A DNA stretch of 64,000 nt. Source: Moraxella porci DSM 25326 (lineage in GTDB: Bacteria > Pseudomonadota > Gammaproteobacteria > Pseudomonadales > Moraxellaceae). Shown here piece by piece: positions 8,550-17,592 of the stretch (position 1 is its first letter; every line of letters starts with the position of its first letter). The stretch lies in the NCBI RefSeq assembly GCF_002014855.1, contig NZ_MUYV01000001.1, forward strand, positions 124,001-188,000. The letters are read 5' to 3'. The notes below the pieces were generated by a model. The model was not told the DNA's origin. It saw only the letters and a program-made list of their open reading frames with translations, and did no database searches. Position numbers and translations under genes: made by a program.

Positions 8550-9158
8550 ATGAAAAAGCTGATATGCACGGTAGCGTTGTGTACATTGCCAATGATGGCG
8601 ATGGCGGCACCAAAATATGCAGCGCAGGTTAATCATTTTGCGCTTAAGAAAAATCAAAACTGGACTTGGGCGAATTTGGCGAAAACCCCAAAAGTCAAAT
8701 GGCAAAATAAAACACCCAAAAAAAATTATAGCGGCATGTATGAAATTACAGGCAGTATTTCTAAATACGGAACTCTGACAGCGTATGGTAGTCGCTCAAT
8801 GCCTGAAATGATTCATATTTCTTCATCTCAATTGTATCGTGAAAGTGAAAATGGCAAGGATGTTTATAAAATTAACCAGTTATTTGACAAAAAAGAACTT
8901 AAAGAAGTTAAATCAAACTGCACGATTCCTGAAGAATTAGATGATTTTATTCATCTTTATCAAAAATTTTATGTTTGGAAAAAAGCAGGGTATGAGCCAT
9001 TGTATGTCTTTGAAATGGGTGATGCGGCAGGGACGGCCGGTGGTGGTATTATGAGAGATTATTTTATCACTAAAGATTTTAGTAATTTTAATAATGAATA
9101 TACTGGAATTACTATGTCAAATGGGTTTGGTGCTGAATATAGCACTTGTTCGATTTGA
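8550..9158 (+). CDS. Unknown secreted protein
   Basis: A 202-residue protein with a clear Sec signal peptide (MKKLICTVALCTLPMMAMA, cleavage probably after AMA at residue 19). The ATG at 8550 has a strong GGAGGA site; an ATG six codons earlier overlaps the sodA terminator. The mature part is Lys/Tyr/Trp-rich with two late Cys residues (SNCTIP and the terminal YSTCSI) that could form a disulfide. Probably periplasmic. No family recognised. Its second half is more AT-rich than its neighbours. Confidence 0.7.
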   Translation: MKKLICTVALCTLPMMAMAAPKYAAQVNHFALKKNQNWTWANLAKTPKVKWQNKTPKKNYSGMYEITGSISKYGTLTAYGSRSMPEMIHISSSQLYRESENGKDVYKINQLFDKKELKEVKSNCTIPEELDDFIHLYQKFYVWKKAGYEPLYVFEMGDAAGTAGGGIMRDYFITKDFSNFNNEYTGITMSNGFGAEYSTCSI

Positions 9159-9166
9159 TAAAATAT

Positions 9167-9198
9167 GAAGCCTGCATGAGTATGTGCAGGCTTCTTTT
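9167..9198 (+). terminator. Terminator between convergent genes
   Basis: Perfect 10-bp stem GAAGCCTGCA / TGCAGGCTTC (9167-9176 with 9185-9194) followed by TTTTA. It closes the secreted-protein gene just before the convergent LysE-type gene ends. Confidence 0.85.
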
Positions 9199-9826
9199 AT
9201 GCCACAACTTCCCAAATAAGCGCCACAGCAATGGCGATAAACACCGTACCGCATAAGCGATTGAGCCATAATAAGCGGTTGCCTTGTCCTAGCCAGTTGG
9301 CAAGCTTTTGACCACTGATGGCATACATAAACTGCCAAAAGGTCTCAATGACATAAAAGCCAATCACCAAAATTACATATTGGGGCAGTAGTGGTGCTGA
9401 GAAGTTGATAAATTTTGGGAAAAATGCCGCAAAAAACAAGATGGCTTTGGGATTGGATAACGATACCCAAATGCCTGTGCGAAACAATGCCCACTGTGAG
9501 CCATTTGCCTCGATATCACTGCCAAAACTGCCGCCATCACTTCGCCATGACTGTACGCCAAGATAGCACAAATATATTGCACCCAGAACCTTGACGCTGT
9601 CCAATACCACAGGGTATCGGCTGATGATGCTTAGGCCAAACAGTGATGCACCAAGCAATATCATCAGTCCAAGCATCAGACCTGACATCGCCCACAGTGT
9701 ACGACGCAGTCCGTGGTTGAGACCGCATTGAAAGGCGAACAGCATATTTGAGCCTGGGGTGGCAGAGACCAGTAGGGTGCTGATGGCAAAAAAGATGAAT
9801 AATTGAATGGTCATGGTATCGTTCAT
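9197..9826 (-). CDS. LysE/RhtB-family exporter
   Basis: A 209-residue inner-membrane protein with about six hydrophobic helices. The N-terminal VSATPGSNMLF motif (PGP/PGS-N) and the central SNPKAILFFAAFFPKFI segment are diagnostic of the LysE/RhtB amino-acid exporter superfamily. The exported compound (often a neutral amino acid or homoserine lactone) is not predictable. Its ATG follows directly after the TAA of the upstream MFS gene, so the two are translationally linked; ATG codon 5 is an alternative start. Confidence 0.88.
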   Translation of the reverse strand: MNDTMTIQLFIFFAISTLLVSATPGSNMLFAFQCGLNHGLRRTLWAMSGLMLGLMILLGASLFGLSIISRYPVVLDSVKVLGAIYLCYLGVQSWRSDGGSFGSDIEANGSQWALFRTGIWVSLSNPKAILFFAAFFPKFINFSAPLLPQYVILVIGFYVIETFWQFMYAISGQKLANWLGQGNRLLWLNRLCGTVFIAIAVALIWEVVA

Positions 9827-11044
9827 TTAAGCGGTGGTGGTACGCACAACTTTGGGTTCTTTGATGGGTAAATTACTCACCGCCGCCAAAAATGCCAAAG
9901 CCATATCAGCATACCACATATAGGCATAATTGCCAAAGCTATCAATGGCAAGTCCGCCAAAATATGCCCCAAGAAAACCGCCGATTTGATGGCTAAGCAA
10001 GGTGAGACCAAACAAAGTTGCCAAATATCGCACGCCAAACAGCTTACCAATCGCCCCTGCAGTCGGTGGCACGGTCGCAAGCCAAGTCAGACCAAGACCG
10101 ATGGCAAAGATATAAAAAGTCATCGGAGTCTGTGGTGCCATCAAATAAATCGCCACCAAAATCACACGGCTTAAATACATCCAAAATAAGATATATTTGC
10201 ACCGCCAATGACCCACCGACCATCCGACAAATAGACTGCCCACGACATTAGATAGCCCAATCAATGCCAGTGACCATGATGCCACCGATGAGCTAAGCCC
10301 TGCCAGTGTTACTTCGGTTGGCAGATGCGTCACCAAAAAGGCGATATGAAAACCGCAGGTAAAAAATGCCAAGTGAATCAATAGATAATTGCGATCAGCC
10401 ATGGCGGACTTGACAGCCTGTGAGAGCGTCTGTGTCGGTTCAGTGGGTGCGATGGCTTTGGGTGCTGACTGATGGCGTGTCAGATACCATGCCAAAGGCA
10501 GGCATAGCAGGCTGATGGCTGCCAAGACATAAAATGCCTTTGACCAGCCGATGAGCGGTAAGCTGATGAGTAGCTGTAGCATCGGTGCGAACAAAAACTG
10601 CCCAAAGCTTGAGCCGGCATTGATGATGCCAGATGCCGTACCCCGAGCGTGCTCAGGTACTTGATTGGCGACTTGTCCCATAAGTACCGAGAAGCTGCCT
10701 GCACCTGCGCCAAAGGCAATCAGCACGCCCAAAGTCAAAGTCAGCCCCCAAGCGGACAATAGATGCGGCACCATAGCACAGCCGAGCATCAACACCAGCG
10801 TACCAATAAATAGCACCCATCTTGCACCGAAGCGATCGGCAATCGCCCCTGTGATTGGCTGTGATACACCCCACATCAGCTGTGTCATTGCCAAGGCAAA
10901 GCTGATTTGTACGATATTGACCGTCGTCTCAGCGGTAATCGGCTGAATGAATAAGCCTAATGACAAGCGAATGCCAGTGGTGATGAGTAGAATCGTCGCA
11001 GCGATGGCGACCAGTGACCAGATGGCGACAGCGGACTTTGTCAT
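9827..11044 (-). CDS. MFS transporter
   Basis: A 405-residue inner-membrane permease with about 12 hydrophobic helices. The motif GAIADRFGARWVL after helix 2 is the major facilitator signature. The start at 11044 (MTKSAVAIW) was chosen for a GGAA eight bases upstream; the in-frame extension of 12 residues is not needed. It fits the broad group of small-solute or oxalate/formate-type MFS proteins, with no substrate assigned. It is followed with zero gap by the LysE-type exporter, suggesting a paired efflux operon. Confidence 0.88.
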   Translation of the reverse strand: MTKSAVAIWSLVAIAATILLITTGIRLSLGLFIQPITAETTVNIVQISFALAMTQLMWGVSQPITGAIADRFGARWVLFIGTLVLMLGCAMVPHLLSAWGLTLTLGVLIAFGAGAGSFSVLMGQVANQVPEHARGTASGIINAGSSFGQFLFAPMLQLLISLPLIGWSKAFYVLAAISLLCLPLAWYLTRHQSAPKAIAPTEPTQTLSQAVKSAMADRNYLLIHLAFFTCGFHIAFLVTHLPTEVTLAGLSSSVASWSLALIGLSNVVGSLFVGWSVGHWRCKYILFWMYLSRVILVAIYLMAPQTPMTFYIFAIGLGLTWLATVPPTAGAIGKLFGVRYLATLFGLTLLSHQIGGFLGAYFGGLAIDSFGNYAYMWYADMALAFLAAVSNLPIKEPKVVRTTTA

Positions 11045-11133
11045 AAGATTCCAAAAATGCACAAAAGAAAAATGATGCAAAATAACAGCAGTTATTGTAC
11101 GCTATCTCATCACCGAAAATAAAGAGTAAATAT

Positions 11134-12162
11134 ATGTTTGAATTGACATTTTTGGGCACATCAAGCGGTGTACCGACTTTGCGTCGCAATGTCTCTGGAC
11201 TTGCGGTATCGCTACTTGCCAAAAGCCATGAGACGGGCAAATCAACACCGTGGATACTCATCGACTGTGGTGAAGCCACGCAGCATCAGCTATTGCGCAC
11301 GCCACATAAGCCTAGTATGCTACAAGCGATTTTGATTACTCATATGCATGGTGATCATTGCTATGGCTTGATGGGGCTACTGGCAAGCCTAGCCATGCAT
11401 GGTCGCACAAGTCCGCTACCGATCATCGCACCGCCTGCTTTGGGGGAGCTTTTGGATGCATTTATCCGCCTAACTGAGATGAATTTGAGCTATGAGATTG
11501 ATTTTATTGATATTCATAGCGTGCTAGATACAGGGCTTGTGCTTGAGTTGTCTGATGAATTATCCTTAGAAATCGATATTCACCCACTTAGCCACCGCTG
11601 TGATAGTTTTGGGTTTGGACTGACCCAAATCCACCGCCAAAAAAAGCTAAATACCAACAAACTCTCGCATGATCATATTGCCACACGCCACTGGGGCAGT
11701 ATTTTAAAATCTGATACGCCAAGTCTTAGTGTGGATGGACGCACTGTGCTGGTGGCTGATTATCTACACCTGAACGAAACTTCCCAAAAAATCGTCATCG
11801 CAGGTGATAATGATACGCCAAGCCTGCTGACTGATGCCGTCAAAGGTGCCGTGATGCTGGTGCATGAAGCGACCTATACGCAGGCAGTGATGGATAAGAT
11901 ACTTGCCAAAGGTGTGTTTGATCCCAAGCATTCAAGTGCCAAGATGGTGGCTAAGTTTGCTCGTGATGCAGGTGTGCCTTGTCTTGTGCTGACGCATTTT
12001 AGCGCGCGGTTTATGCTGTTTGACGACCCTGATGATAGCACGCCAAACATGGGGCATATACGCTATGAGGCTGAGTCTAGTTATGAGGGTGAATTGATAT
12101 TGGCAAGTGATTTGATGGTGGTGAGTACCGCCACAAAAGAGGGTACTGTATCCATGATGTAG
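11134..12162 (+). CDS. rnz: Ribonuclease Z (tRNA 3'-processing endonuclease)
   Basis: Metallo-beta-lactamase-fold endonuclease that trims the 3' trailer of tRNA precursors. It starts MFELTFLGTSSGVPT, the classical RNase Z N-terminus, which fixes the ATG at 11134. The zinc motif THMHGDH (HxHxDH) is near residue 70, followed by GLMGLLASL. Later His/Asp ligands appear in the AGDNDTPS and LTHFSARF segments. At 342 residues it is slightly longer than average. Divergent from the MFS gene, with an 89-base intergenic region. Confidence 0.93.
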   Translation: MFELTFLGTSSGVPTLRRNVSGLAVSLLAKSHETGKSTPWILIDCGEATQHQLLRTPHKPSMLQAILITHMHGDHCYGLMGLLASLAMHGRTSPLPIIAPPALGELLDAFIRLTEMNLSYEIDFIDIHSVLDTGLVLELSDELSLEIDIHPLSHRCDSFGFGLTQIHRQKKLNTNKLSHDHIATRHWGSILKSDTPSLSVDGRTVLVADYLHLNETSQKIVIAGDNDTPSLLTDAVKGAVMLVHEATYTQAVMDKILAKGVFDPKHSSAKMVAKFARDAGVPCLVLTHFSARFMLFDDPDDSTPNMGHIRYEAESSYEGELILASDLMVVSTATKEGTVSMM

Positions 12163-12225
12163 CCTTGATGTAGTCTTGAGCAAAGGTGTACAAACTTAGC
12201 TGATTTATTGGCTGGTGGAATTTAT

Positions 12226-12254
12226 TTCACAATTATTCTCATTTGCGATATAAT
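12226..12254 (+). promoter_or_regulatory. Promoter of the POT transporter gene
   Basis: TTCACA at 12226-12231, a 17-bp spacer and TATAAT at 12249-12254: close to consensus. A transcript from here would carry a leader of about 195 bases before the start at 12457. I see no other gene in 12163-12456. Confidence 0.7.
12228..12250 (-). promoter_or_regulatory. Possible Fur box overlapping promoter
   Basis: The minus strand reads CAAATGAGAATAATTGTG across the spacer and promoter elements. The AATGAGAATAATT core resembles known Fur (ferric uptake regulator) sites. Its position between -35 and -10 would allow repression. This is a match by eye only. Confidence 0.4.
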
Positions 12255-12456
12255 TGCAATTTGGTGGATTAAGTTTGGCTTAATCTTATTGGTACTTGGG
12301 TGTTATGGGCAAATTGAGCTGTATCGTTGTAGCGTTTGGATTGTTGATTGATTGTGATGTGAATTTTTTATAACCATCAATCAACCATACCTATATCCCA
12401 TCAACCGATTTGCTGATGAATAAAGCCCAAGTACGCGCACTGCATTAAGGATTTTT

Positions 12457-13893
12457 ATGCAAGAAAAGCAGTTTTTTGGACATCCCAAACAGCTTGGCAG
12501 TCTGTTTCATCTAGAGCTGTGGGAGCGGTTCTCATACTACGGTATGCAAGCAATTTTGATGATTTATCTGTACTACTCGCTGACCGAAGGTGGCTTGGGT
12601 ATTGATAAAGGCGTCGCAGGCGGTATCGTGGGTGCTTATAGTGGTAGCGTGTATTTATCAACGCTGATTGGCGGATGGTTTGCCGATCGGGTACTTGGTG
12701 CAGAGCGAACGCTATTTTATTCAGGCATCGTGATCATGATTGGTCATATTTTGCTTGCGATTGTGCCAGGGCTACAGGGCTTGATTTTGGGCTTGGTGTT
12801 CGTGGCATTGGGTTCTGGTGGCGTCAAGGCACCAGTGAGTGCGATGGTTGGTTCATTGTATGAAAATGACAAATACCGTTCGCTGCGTGATGCTGGTTTT
12901 TCGATTTTTTATATTGCGATTAATATCGGCGGTCTATTGGGCCCACTACTGGTCGGCTATCTACAAAGTCGTGTCGGCTTTCACTATGGCTTTGGTGCGG
13001 CGGCTGTCGGCATGGCATTGGGCTTGGTGCTGTATAGCTTTGGGCGTAAGGATTTGGGTCAAAAAACCCCGCCAAATCCACTGACTGCATCAGATAAGAC
13101 CAAAGCACTGATTGGTCTTGTGATTGGTGTGGTGGCTGTCTCGGCACTAGTGGTTTCTGATGTGTTGACATTGTCAAACTTTAAGATGATGCTGTTTGGT
13201 GCGGTGATTGTCATTGCGACGATTTATTTTATTCGTCTATTGAGCGATAGCCGTGTCACTGGTGACCAAAAACGCCACATTTTGGCATACATTCCGCTGT
13301 TTGTGTGTATCTGTGTGTTTTGGGCGTTATTTTTCCAAAACTATACTTTGCTTGTGGTGTTTTTTGATACCCAAGTTGATCGTATGCTGGGCGGCTTTGA
13401 ATTTCCTGTGGGCTGGCAGCCATCGATGCAGAGCTTTTGGGTGATTGCCTTGGCTGGCGTGATGTCGGCACTGTGGGCGAAGCTTGGCAATAAATCACCG
13501 AGCACGCCAGTCAAATTCAGCTTATCACTGCTGATTACTGCCATTACCTTTGCCTTTTATTTGCCTTATCTCAAATCAGGCGATGCGATGCCAATTTTGG
13601 TGTATCTGTTTTCGCTGGCGGCGATGACAGTGGCGGAGCTGCTCATTTCACCGATTTCACTGTCATTTGCGACCAAGATTGCCCCTGACTTTTTTAAGAC
13701 ACAGATGGTGGCATTGAACTTTTTGGCATTGTCGATTGGCATGACTTTTGGTGGGATTTTATTTGGTGAATATTTTAATGAAGCCAATCCGATTGATTAT
13801 TATTATATGATGATTTATTTGGGCATTGGTGCAGGCGTGGTATTTTTGCTGATTTCACCGATGTTGAAAAAGATGCTACAAAAAGTAGATTAA
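12457..13893 (+). CDS. POT/PTR-family proton-dependent oligopeptide transporter
   Basis: A 478-residue inner-membrane symporter with about 14 hydrophobic helices, taking up di- and tripeptides with protons. The ELWERFSYYGM motif (ExxERF, proton coupling) is at about residues 20-30, and FSIFYIAINIGGLLGPLL matches the PTR2 signature in helix 5. It resembles the E. coli Dtp proteins, but which Dtp cannot be decided. AAGGA lies 8 bases before the ATG. Transcribed alone from the promoter at 12226-12254, with a strong terminator after it. Confidence 0.9.
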   Translation: MQEKQFFGHPKQLGSLFHLELWERFSYYGMQAILMIYLYYSLTEGGLGIDKGVAGGIVGAYSGSVYLSTLIGGWFADRVLGAERTLFYSGIVIMIGHILLAIVPGLQGLILGLVFVALGSGGVKAPVSAMVGSLYENDKYRSLRDAGFSIFYIAINIGGLLGPLLVGYLQSRVGFHYGFGAAAVGMALGLVLYSFGRKDLGQKTPPNPLTASDKTKALIGLVIGVVAVSALVVSDVLTLSNFKMMLFGAVIVIATIYFIRLLSDSRVTGDQKRHILAYIPLFVCICVFWALFFQNYTLLVVFFDTQVDRMLGGFEFPVGWQPSMQSFWVIALAGVMSALWAKLGNKSPSTPVKFSLSLLITAITFAFYLPYLKSGDAMPILVYLFSLAAMTVAELLISPISLSFATKIAPDFFKTQMVALNFLALSIGMTFGGILFGEYFNEANPIDYYYMMIYLGIGAGVVFLLISPMLKKMLQKVD

Positions 13894-13910
13894 TTTTCTG
13901 ACATTACACC

Positions 13911-13942
13911 AAACCGCCACTGTCATTCGGTGGCGGTTTTTT
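13911..13942 (+). terminator. Terminator after POT gene
   Basis: Perfect 10-bp stem AAACCGCCAC / GTGGCGGTTT (13911-13920 with 13930-13939) and a run of six T. It overlaps the 3' edge of the convergent gene. Confidence 0.92.
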
Positions 13943-14666
13943 ACCAATTTCTTATCAATTTGCCATCTTTCCAATAAGGCACGGCGACATAACTATCTTT
14001 ATCCACAAAGCCATAAGGTTTGCCACAACTTTCAAATTCCCAACCATCTAAAGTCAGTGTGCCTTTATTTTTCTGTGCTTGCTCAAAGCCGATATCAAAT
14101 CTTACCCATGAATATGCAGGGCAGGTAATGGTATCATAATCACTGCGATCGTATGCATCTACAAACAGTTCGCTTGGTGTAAATGGTTCGGTATTGATGA
14201 CAGTGATTTGCCAGCTTGTATTGATATAGATGACCGATATGCCATTGATGAGCATGGGTGCGGGCAATTTGGCTGATAGAATGTTGGCATTGGCGTTATT
14301 TTGGACATCACCGCTATAAGGCACATCATATTCTACATGAGTGCCGATCGGCAGGGTGATGTCACCATAAGGCTTCTCACTGCTCAAGGTTGCATAACGA
14401 TATAAGTCTTGAATTTGATATCGCTGCTTTGATTGATTACCCTGATAATCGATGATGCCAAAACCGATTAAAATTAGCAGAGCTGGTATATTTGCGATCA
14501 TCAGCCACAGCTTTTCGGCTCGAGTTATCTGATAATGATCACCGTGTGATTTGGTTTTTTTAATACGCAAAAGCAGTCGAATATCAACGACAATCGCCAA
14601 TAAGACGCCGATACCCATCACCAACAGCAGAACAAATATCAGAAAAAATGGCGGTGCAAATAGCAT
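13941..14666 (-). CDS. Unknown membrane-anchored protein paired with DUF815 ATPase
   Basis: A 241-residue protein I do not recognise. Two hydrophobic helices at the N-terminus (about 5-32 and 52-70) are joined by a short basic loop (RIKKTKSHGDHYQ); the remaining 170 residues are polar, beta-rich and probably periplasmic, with two Cys (ITCPAY and FESCGKPYG) that could form a disulfide. It lies 3 bases after the DUF815 ATPase gene on the same strand, so the two are surely co-transcribed. Whether they act together is unknown. Confidence 0.65.
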   Translation of the reverse strand: MLFAPPFFLIFVLLLVMGIGVLLAIVVDIRLLLRIKKTKSHGDHYQITRAEKLWLMIANIPALLILIGFGIIDYQGNQSKQRYQIQDLYRYATLSSEKPYGDITLPIGTHVEYDVPYSGDVQNNANANILSAKLPAPMLINGISVIYINTSWQITVINTEPFTPSELFVDAYDRSDYDTITCPAYSWVRFDIGFEQAQKNKGTLTLDGWEFESCGKPYGFVDKDSYVAVPYWKDGKLIRNW

Positions 14667-14669
14667 ATA

Positions 14670-15548
14670 TTAGTTATCCATCATTTGGTTTAGCCCAGTC
14701 ATCCCTGCCCAATGTTGGCTAAATTGATACGCCACACGCCCCGAGCGGCCGCCCCGAGTGCTTGCCCATTTGAGCGCTTCAGCTTCGATGGTGTCATCAT
14801 AATTGATGCCATGCTTGACAAGTAGATGCTTGACGATGTCCAGATACAGTGCTTGATTCATCGGATAAAACGACAGCCAAATCCCAAAGCGATCTGATAG
14901 CGACACTGTCTCATCGATGGTCTCATAAGGATTGACTTCATCGGTTTGACCATTATAAATATTGACATTGTCTTTCATCAGCTGTGGTAGCAGATGACGG
15001 CGGTTACTGGTGGCATAGACGAGTAGGTTATTTTGTTCGCTGTCGAGTGCGCCATCGAGTACGCTTTTTAGGGTGCGATAATTCTCATCTTGGGCGTTGA
15101 AAGCTAAGTCATCGCAGTAGATGATATAGCGGTTGGTATTGCCATTGTGTGCAGCGGTTTTGATGGCATGGCGGATGGTGTCTAGGTGTAATAACTCATC
15201 TCGTGCCACTTCGATGATGCGAAGCCCTTGGGTGTGATAAGCCTTGAGTAGCGCACGAATCAGCGATGATTTACCTGCACCACGAGCACCTGTCATCAGC
15301 ACATGATTGGCAGGTAAACCCTGCAAAAACTGCTCAGTATTGGTAATCAGCTTATCCTTTTGGACATCAATACCCAGTAGGTCTGCCAAATCACCCCCGA
15401 AGCTGACATCAATCGGTACAAGCTTGCCATGCAGACCACCTACCCAGCGATAGGCAAGTACATCAGCATCGATGGTGATCGGCTGTGCGGTGCGTTCGGT
15501 GAGATACTGGGTGAGTAGGGCGATGAGCTCATTTGGCAAGGCGGTCAT
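14670..15548 (-). CDS. DUF815 family AAA+ ATPase
   Basis: A 292-residue cytosolic P-loop ATPase. Walker A GARGAGKSS is at residues 87-95 and Walker B YIIYCDDLAF at 141-150, followed by a sensor region with VYATSNRRHLLP. These and the overall layout match DUF815, a widespread AAA+ family of unknown function. AAGGA lies 8 bases before the ATG. First gene of a two-gene operon with the membrane protein at 13941-14666. Confidence 0.88.
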   Translation of the reverse strand: MTALPNELIALLTQYLTERTAQPITIDADVLAYRWVGGLHGKLVPIDVSFGGDLADLLGIDVQKDKLITNTEQFLQGLPANHVLMTGARGAGKSSLIRALLKAYHTQGLRIIEVARDELLHLDTIRHAIKTAAHNGNTNRYIIYCDDLAFNAQDENYRTLKSVLDGALDSEQNNLLVYATSNRRHLLPQLMKDNVNIYNGQTDEVNPYETIDETVSLSDRFGIWLSFYPMNQALYLDIVKHLLVKHGINYDDTIEAEALKWASTRGGRSGRVAYQFSQHWAGMTGLNQMMDN

Positions 15549-15645
15549 GAAGTATCCTTAAAAAAATTGGGATACGTCATTGTACCCCAATATTTGATCA
15601 TGATTCAACAAATCCGCCTTAAATCAGGCTGTGGCGGCAGTGCGA

Positions 15646-16542
15646 TCACAGTTCACGCGTGGCGAAAGTATCGCATTGATTCACATCACCTGTCTCAAAG
15701 CCGCGATAGAACCAGCGTTTGCGCTGAGCGCTCGTGCCATGTGTAAAGCTATCAGGAACGGCATGACCGCGCGCTTGGCGTTGTAGATAATCATCACCGA
15801 TTTTTTCGGCGGCATCCAGCGCTTCTTCGATGTCACCTGGCTGCAAAAACTGCGTGCGTTCGTGATTGTGGCGCGCCCACATGCCAGCGAAGCAGTCGGC
15901 TTGTAGCTCTTGGCGGACGGATAAGTTATTGGCGGCAGCGGTGCTGGACTGTGCTTGGGCTTGGCGGACTTGTTGTGAGATACCTAGCAAAGTTTGCACA
16001 TGATGGCCGACTTCATGGGCGATGACATAAGCTTGAGCGAAGTCGCCTGCTTGGTCGGTGCGTGTCAGCTCGGTGCTATTTTGTTCGCCACCGATGTTCA
16101 TTTGCGTACGCATATCACGGAAAAACTGCGTGTCCAAATACACTTTTTGATCAGCAGGGCAATAAAATGGCCCACTGGCAGAAGTCGCCGAACCGCACGC
16201 TGACTGCACTGCACCGCTAAACAGCACCAGACTTGGCGGCTGATAACGCTGACCTGCCTGCGCAAAAATCGGCGTCCAGACATCTTCGGTATCAGCAAGC
16301 ACTGTCGCGACAAATTCACGAGACTCGGCCATATCGGCAGTCTCGGTCGCAGGGGCAGAGGACTGGGTTTGGGTCTGAATTTGTTGGGTTACGCCCATCG
16401 TCGTCTCTGGGCTGATGCCAAAGACTTGCCATAGAACGAAAGCAATGATTAAACCAATGATACTGACACCGCCGACTTTTTTGCCACCGCCGCCGCGTCT
16501 GTCTTCGATATTGCTGCTTTGTCTGCGTCCACGCCATTGCAT
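15646..16542 (-). CDS. YpfJ-type neutral zinc metallopeptidase
   Basis: A 298-residue protein of the putative neutral zinc metallopeptidase family (E. coli YpfJ). The N-terminus is Arg/Gly-rich (MQWRGRRQSS), followed by one membrane helix at about 26-43, so the catalytic part faces the periplasm. Zinc motif HEVGHH at 176-181 and a QELQADCFAG segment at 211-220 supply ligands. GPFYCPAD and MWARHN are also family hallmarks. AAAGGA lies 7 bases upstream of the ATG. The substrate is unknown. Single gene. Confidence 0.9.
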   Translation of the reverse strand: MQWRGRRQSSNIEDRRGGGGKKVGGVSIIGLIIAFVLWQVFGISPETTMGVTQQIQTQTQSSAPATETADMAESREFVATVLADTEDVWTPIFAQAGQRYQPPSLVLFSGAVQSACGSATSASGPFYCPADQKVYLDTQFFRDMRTQMNIGGEQNSTELTRTDQAGDFAQAYVIAHEVGHHVQTLLGISQQVRQAQAQSSTAAANNLSVRQELQADCFAGMWARHNHERTQFLQPGDIEEALDAAEKIGDDYLQRQARGHAVPDSFTHGTSAQRKRWFYRGFETGDVNQCDTFATREL

Positions 16543-16727
16543 AGAATGATCCTTTGAGTTGGTAAATATCGCTTATTATACAAAACGATGTCGATAAATG
16601 GGGGATAGGTTACGATATTTTACAAAGTTATTTTTTTTGCAGTTGGGTGATGGCGCGGCAATGGCTTGCTTGCATTTTTGGTGTATTGCGCGTAAGATTG
16701 AGTTAATTTAAAACCAAAGGATTTATC

Positions 16728-17396
16728 ATGCTAAAAACCGTCATCACCGAACACAACCCAAAAAATCTACCCATCACCCATGCTGTCATTTGGCTGCATG
16801 GCCTTGGGGCAAGTGGCCATGATTTTGAGCCGATCGTGCCTGAGCTTGGCTTGTCAGATGATGTGGGTGTGCGCTTTATTTTTCCGCATGCGCCTCAGAT
16901 ACCAGTGACAATCAATGGGGGCTACATTATGCCAGCATGGTATGACATCCTTGAGATGACGCTTGATCGCAAGGTGGATGTTACCCAAATCGCTGCATCT
17001 GCTGCTGCCATCAATGAACTGATCGATGAACAAATCAGCGCAGGCATACCAAGCCAGAACATCATCATTGCAGGCTTCTCACAAGGGGGTGCGGTAGCGT
17101 ATCACACTGTCTTGACCAATACTCGTAAGCTTGGCGGACTGCTGGCCTTATCGACTTATTTTGCGACAGCCAGCGAAGTGCCAAGCGTTGGCGTCAACCA
17201 AGACATCGCTGTCAAAATCGATCATGGCGACTTTGATGACATCGTACCACCTGTACTGGGCGTAAAAGCCAAAGAAACACTACAAAACTTGGGGCTAAAC
17301 CCAACTCATACTACCTATCCGATGGCGCATCAAGTCTGCCTTGCGCAGATCAAAGCGATTGGTGAATGGATAAATGAGTTATTTGCCAAGTCTTAA
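16728..17396 (+). CDS. Carboxylesterase/acyl-protein thioesterase-like alpha/beta hydrolase
   Basis: A 222-residue cytosolic alpha/beta hydrolase of the phospholipase/carboxylesterase (EstB, Abhydrolase_2) family. The oxyanion segment LHGLGASGHDF is at 23-33, nucleophile GFSQGG with Ser118, Asp170 in HGDFDDIVP, and His201 in PMAHQVC. The PHAPQIPVTINGG stretch is typical of the family. AAAGGA precedes the ATG. It hydrolyses short-chain esters by family; the natural substrate is not known. Its stop codon lies within a short direct repeat. Confidence 0.9.
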   Translation: MLKTVITEHNPKNLPITHAVIWLHGLGASGHDFEPIVPELGLSDDVGVRFIFPHAPQIPVTINGGYIMPAWYDILEMTLDRKVDVTQIAASAAAINELIDEQISAGIPSQNIIIAGFSQGGAVAYHTVLTNTRKLGGLLALSTYFATASEVPSVGVNQDIAVKIDHGDFDDIVPPVLGVKAKETLQNLGLNPTHTTYPMAHQVCLAQIKAIGEWINELFAKS

Positions 17397-17435
17397 TCAA
17401 TTTTTCAAGTCTTCATTTTCCAAGTCTTAATCAAT
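17386..17435 (+). repeat. Short direct repeat at the 3' end of the esterase gene
   Basis: CCAAGTCTTAATCAAT occurs at 17386-17401 and 17420-17435 (period 34), with a partial third unit (CAAGTCTTCAT) between. The first unit contains the esterase TAA. The following 130 bases contain an open frame of 43 codons (17434-17565, ending in KATWDD) with no ribosome site; it may be a decayed gene end. Confidence 0.6.
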
Positions 17436-17592
17436 GATGGCATTGGCGATCAACTGGGTCAAATTTTTGTCATCTTTGGCGGTATTGCTGAGAAATTACG
17501 CAGCATCTAATAATGTTAGACAGGTACTTTACCATCGAGACTCAAAAGCCACCTGGGATGACTAGGGCTAATAAACTGGAGTTGAAGTTTGA

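Noticed and set aside
12305..12373. 22-codon leader peptide before the POT gene
   Set aside because: No convincing ribosome site and no attenuator structure.
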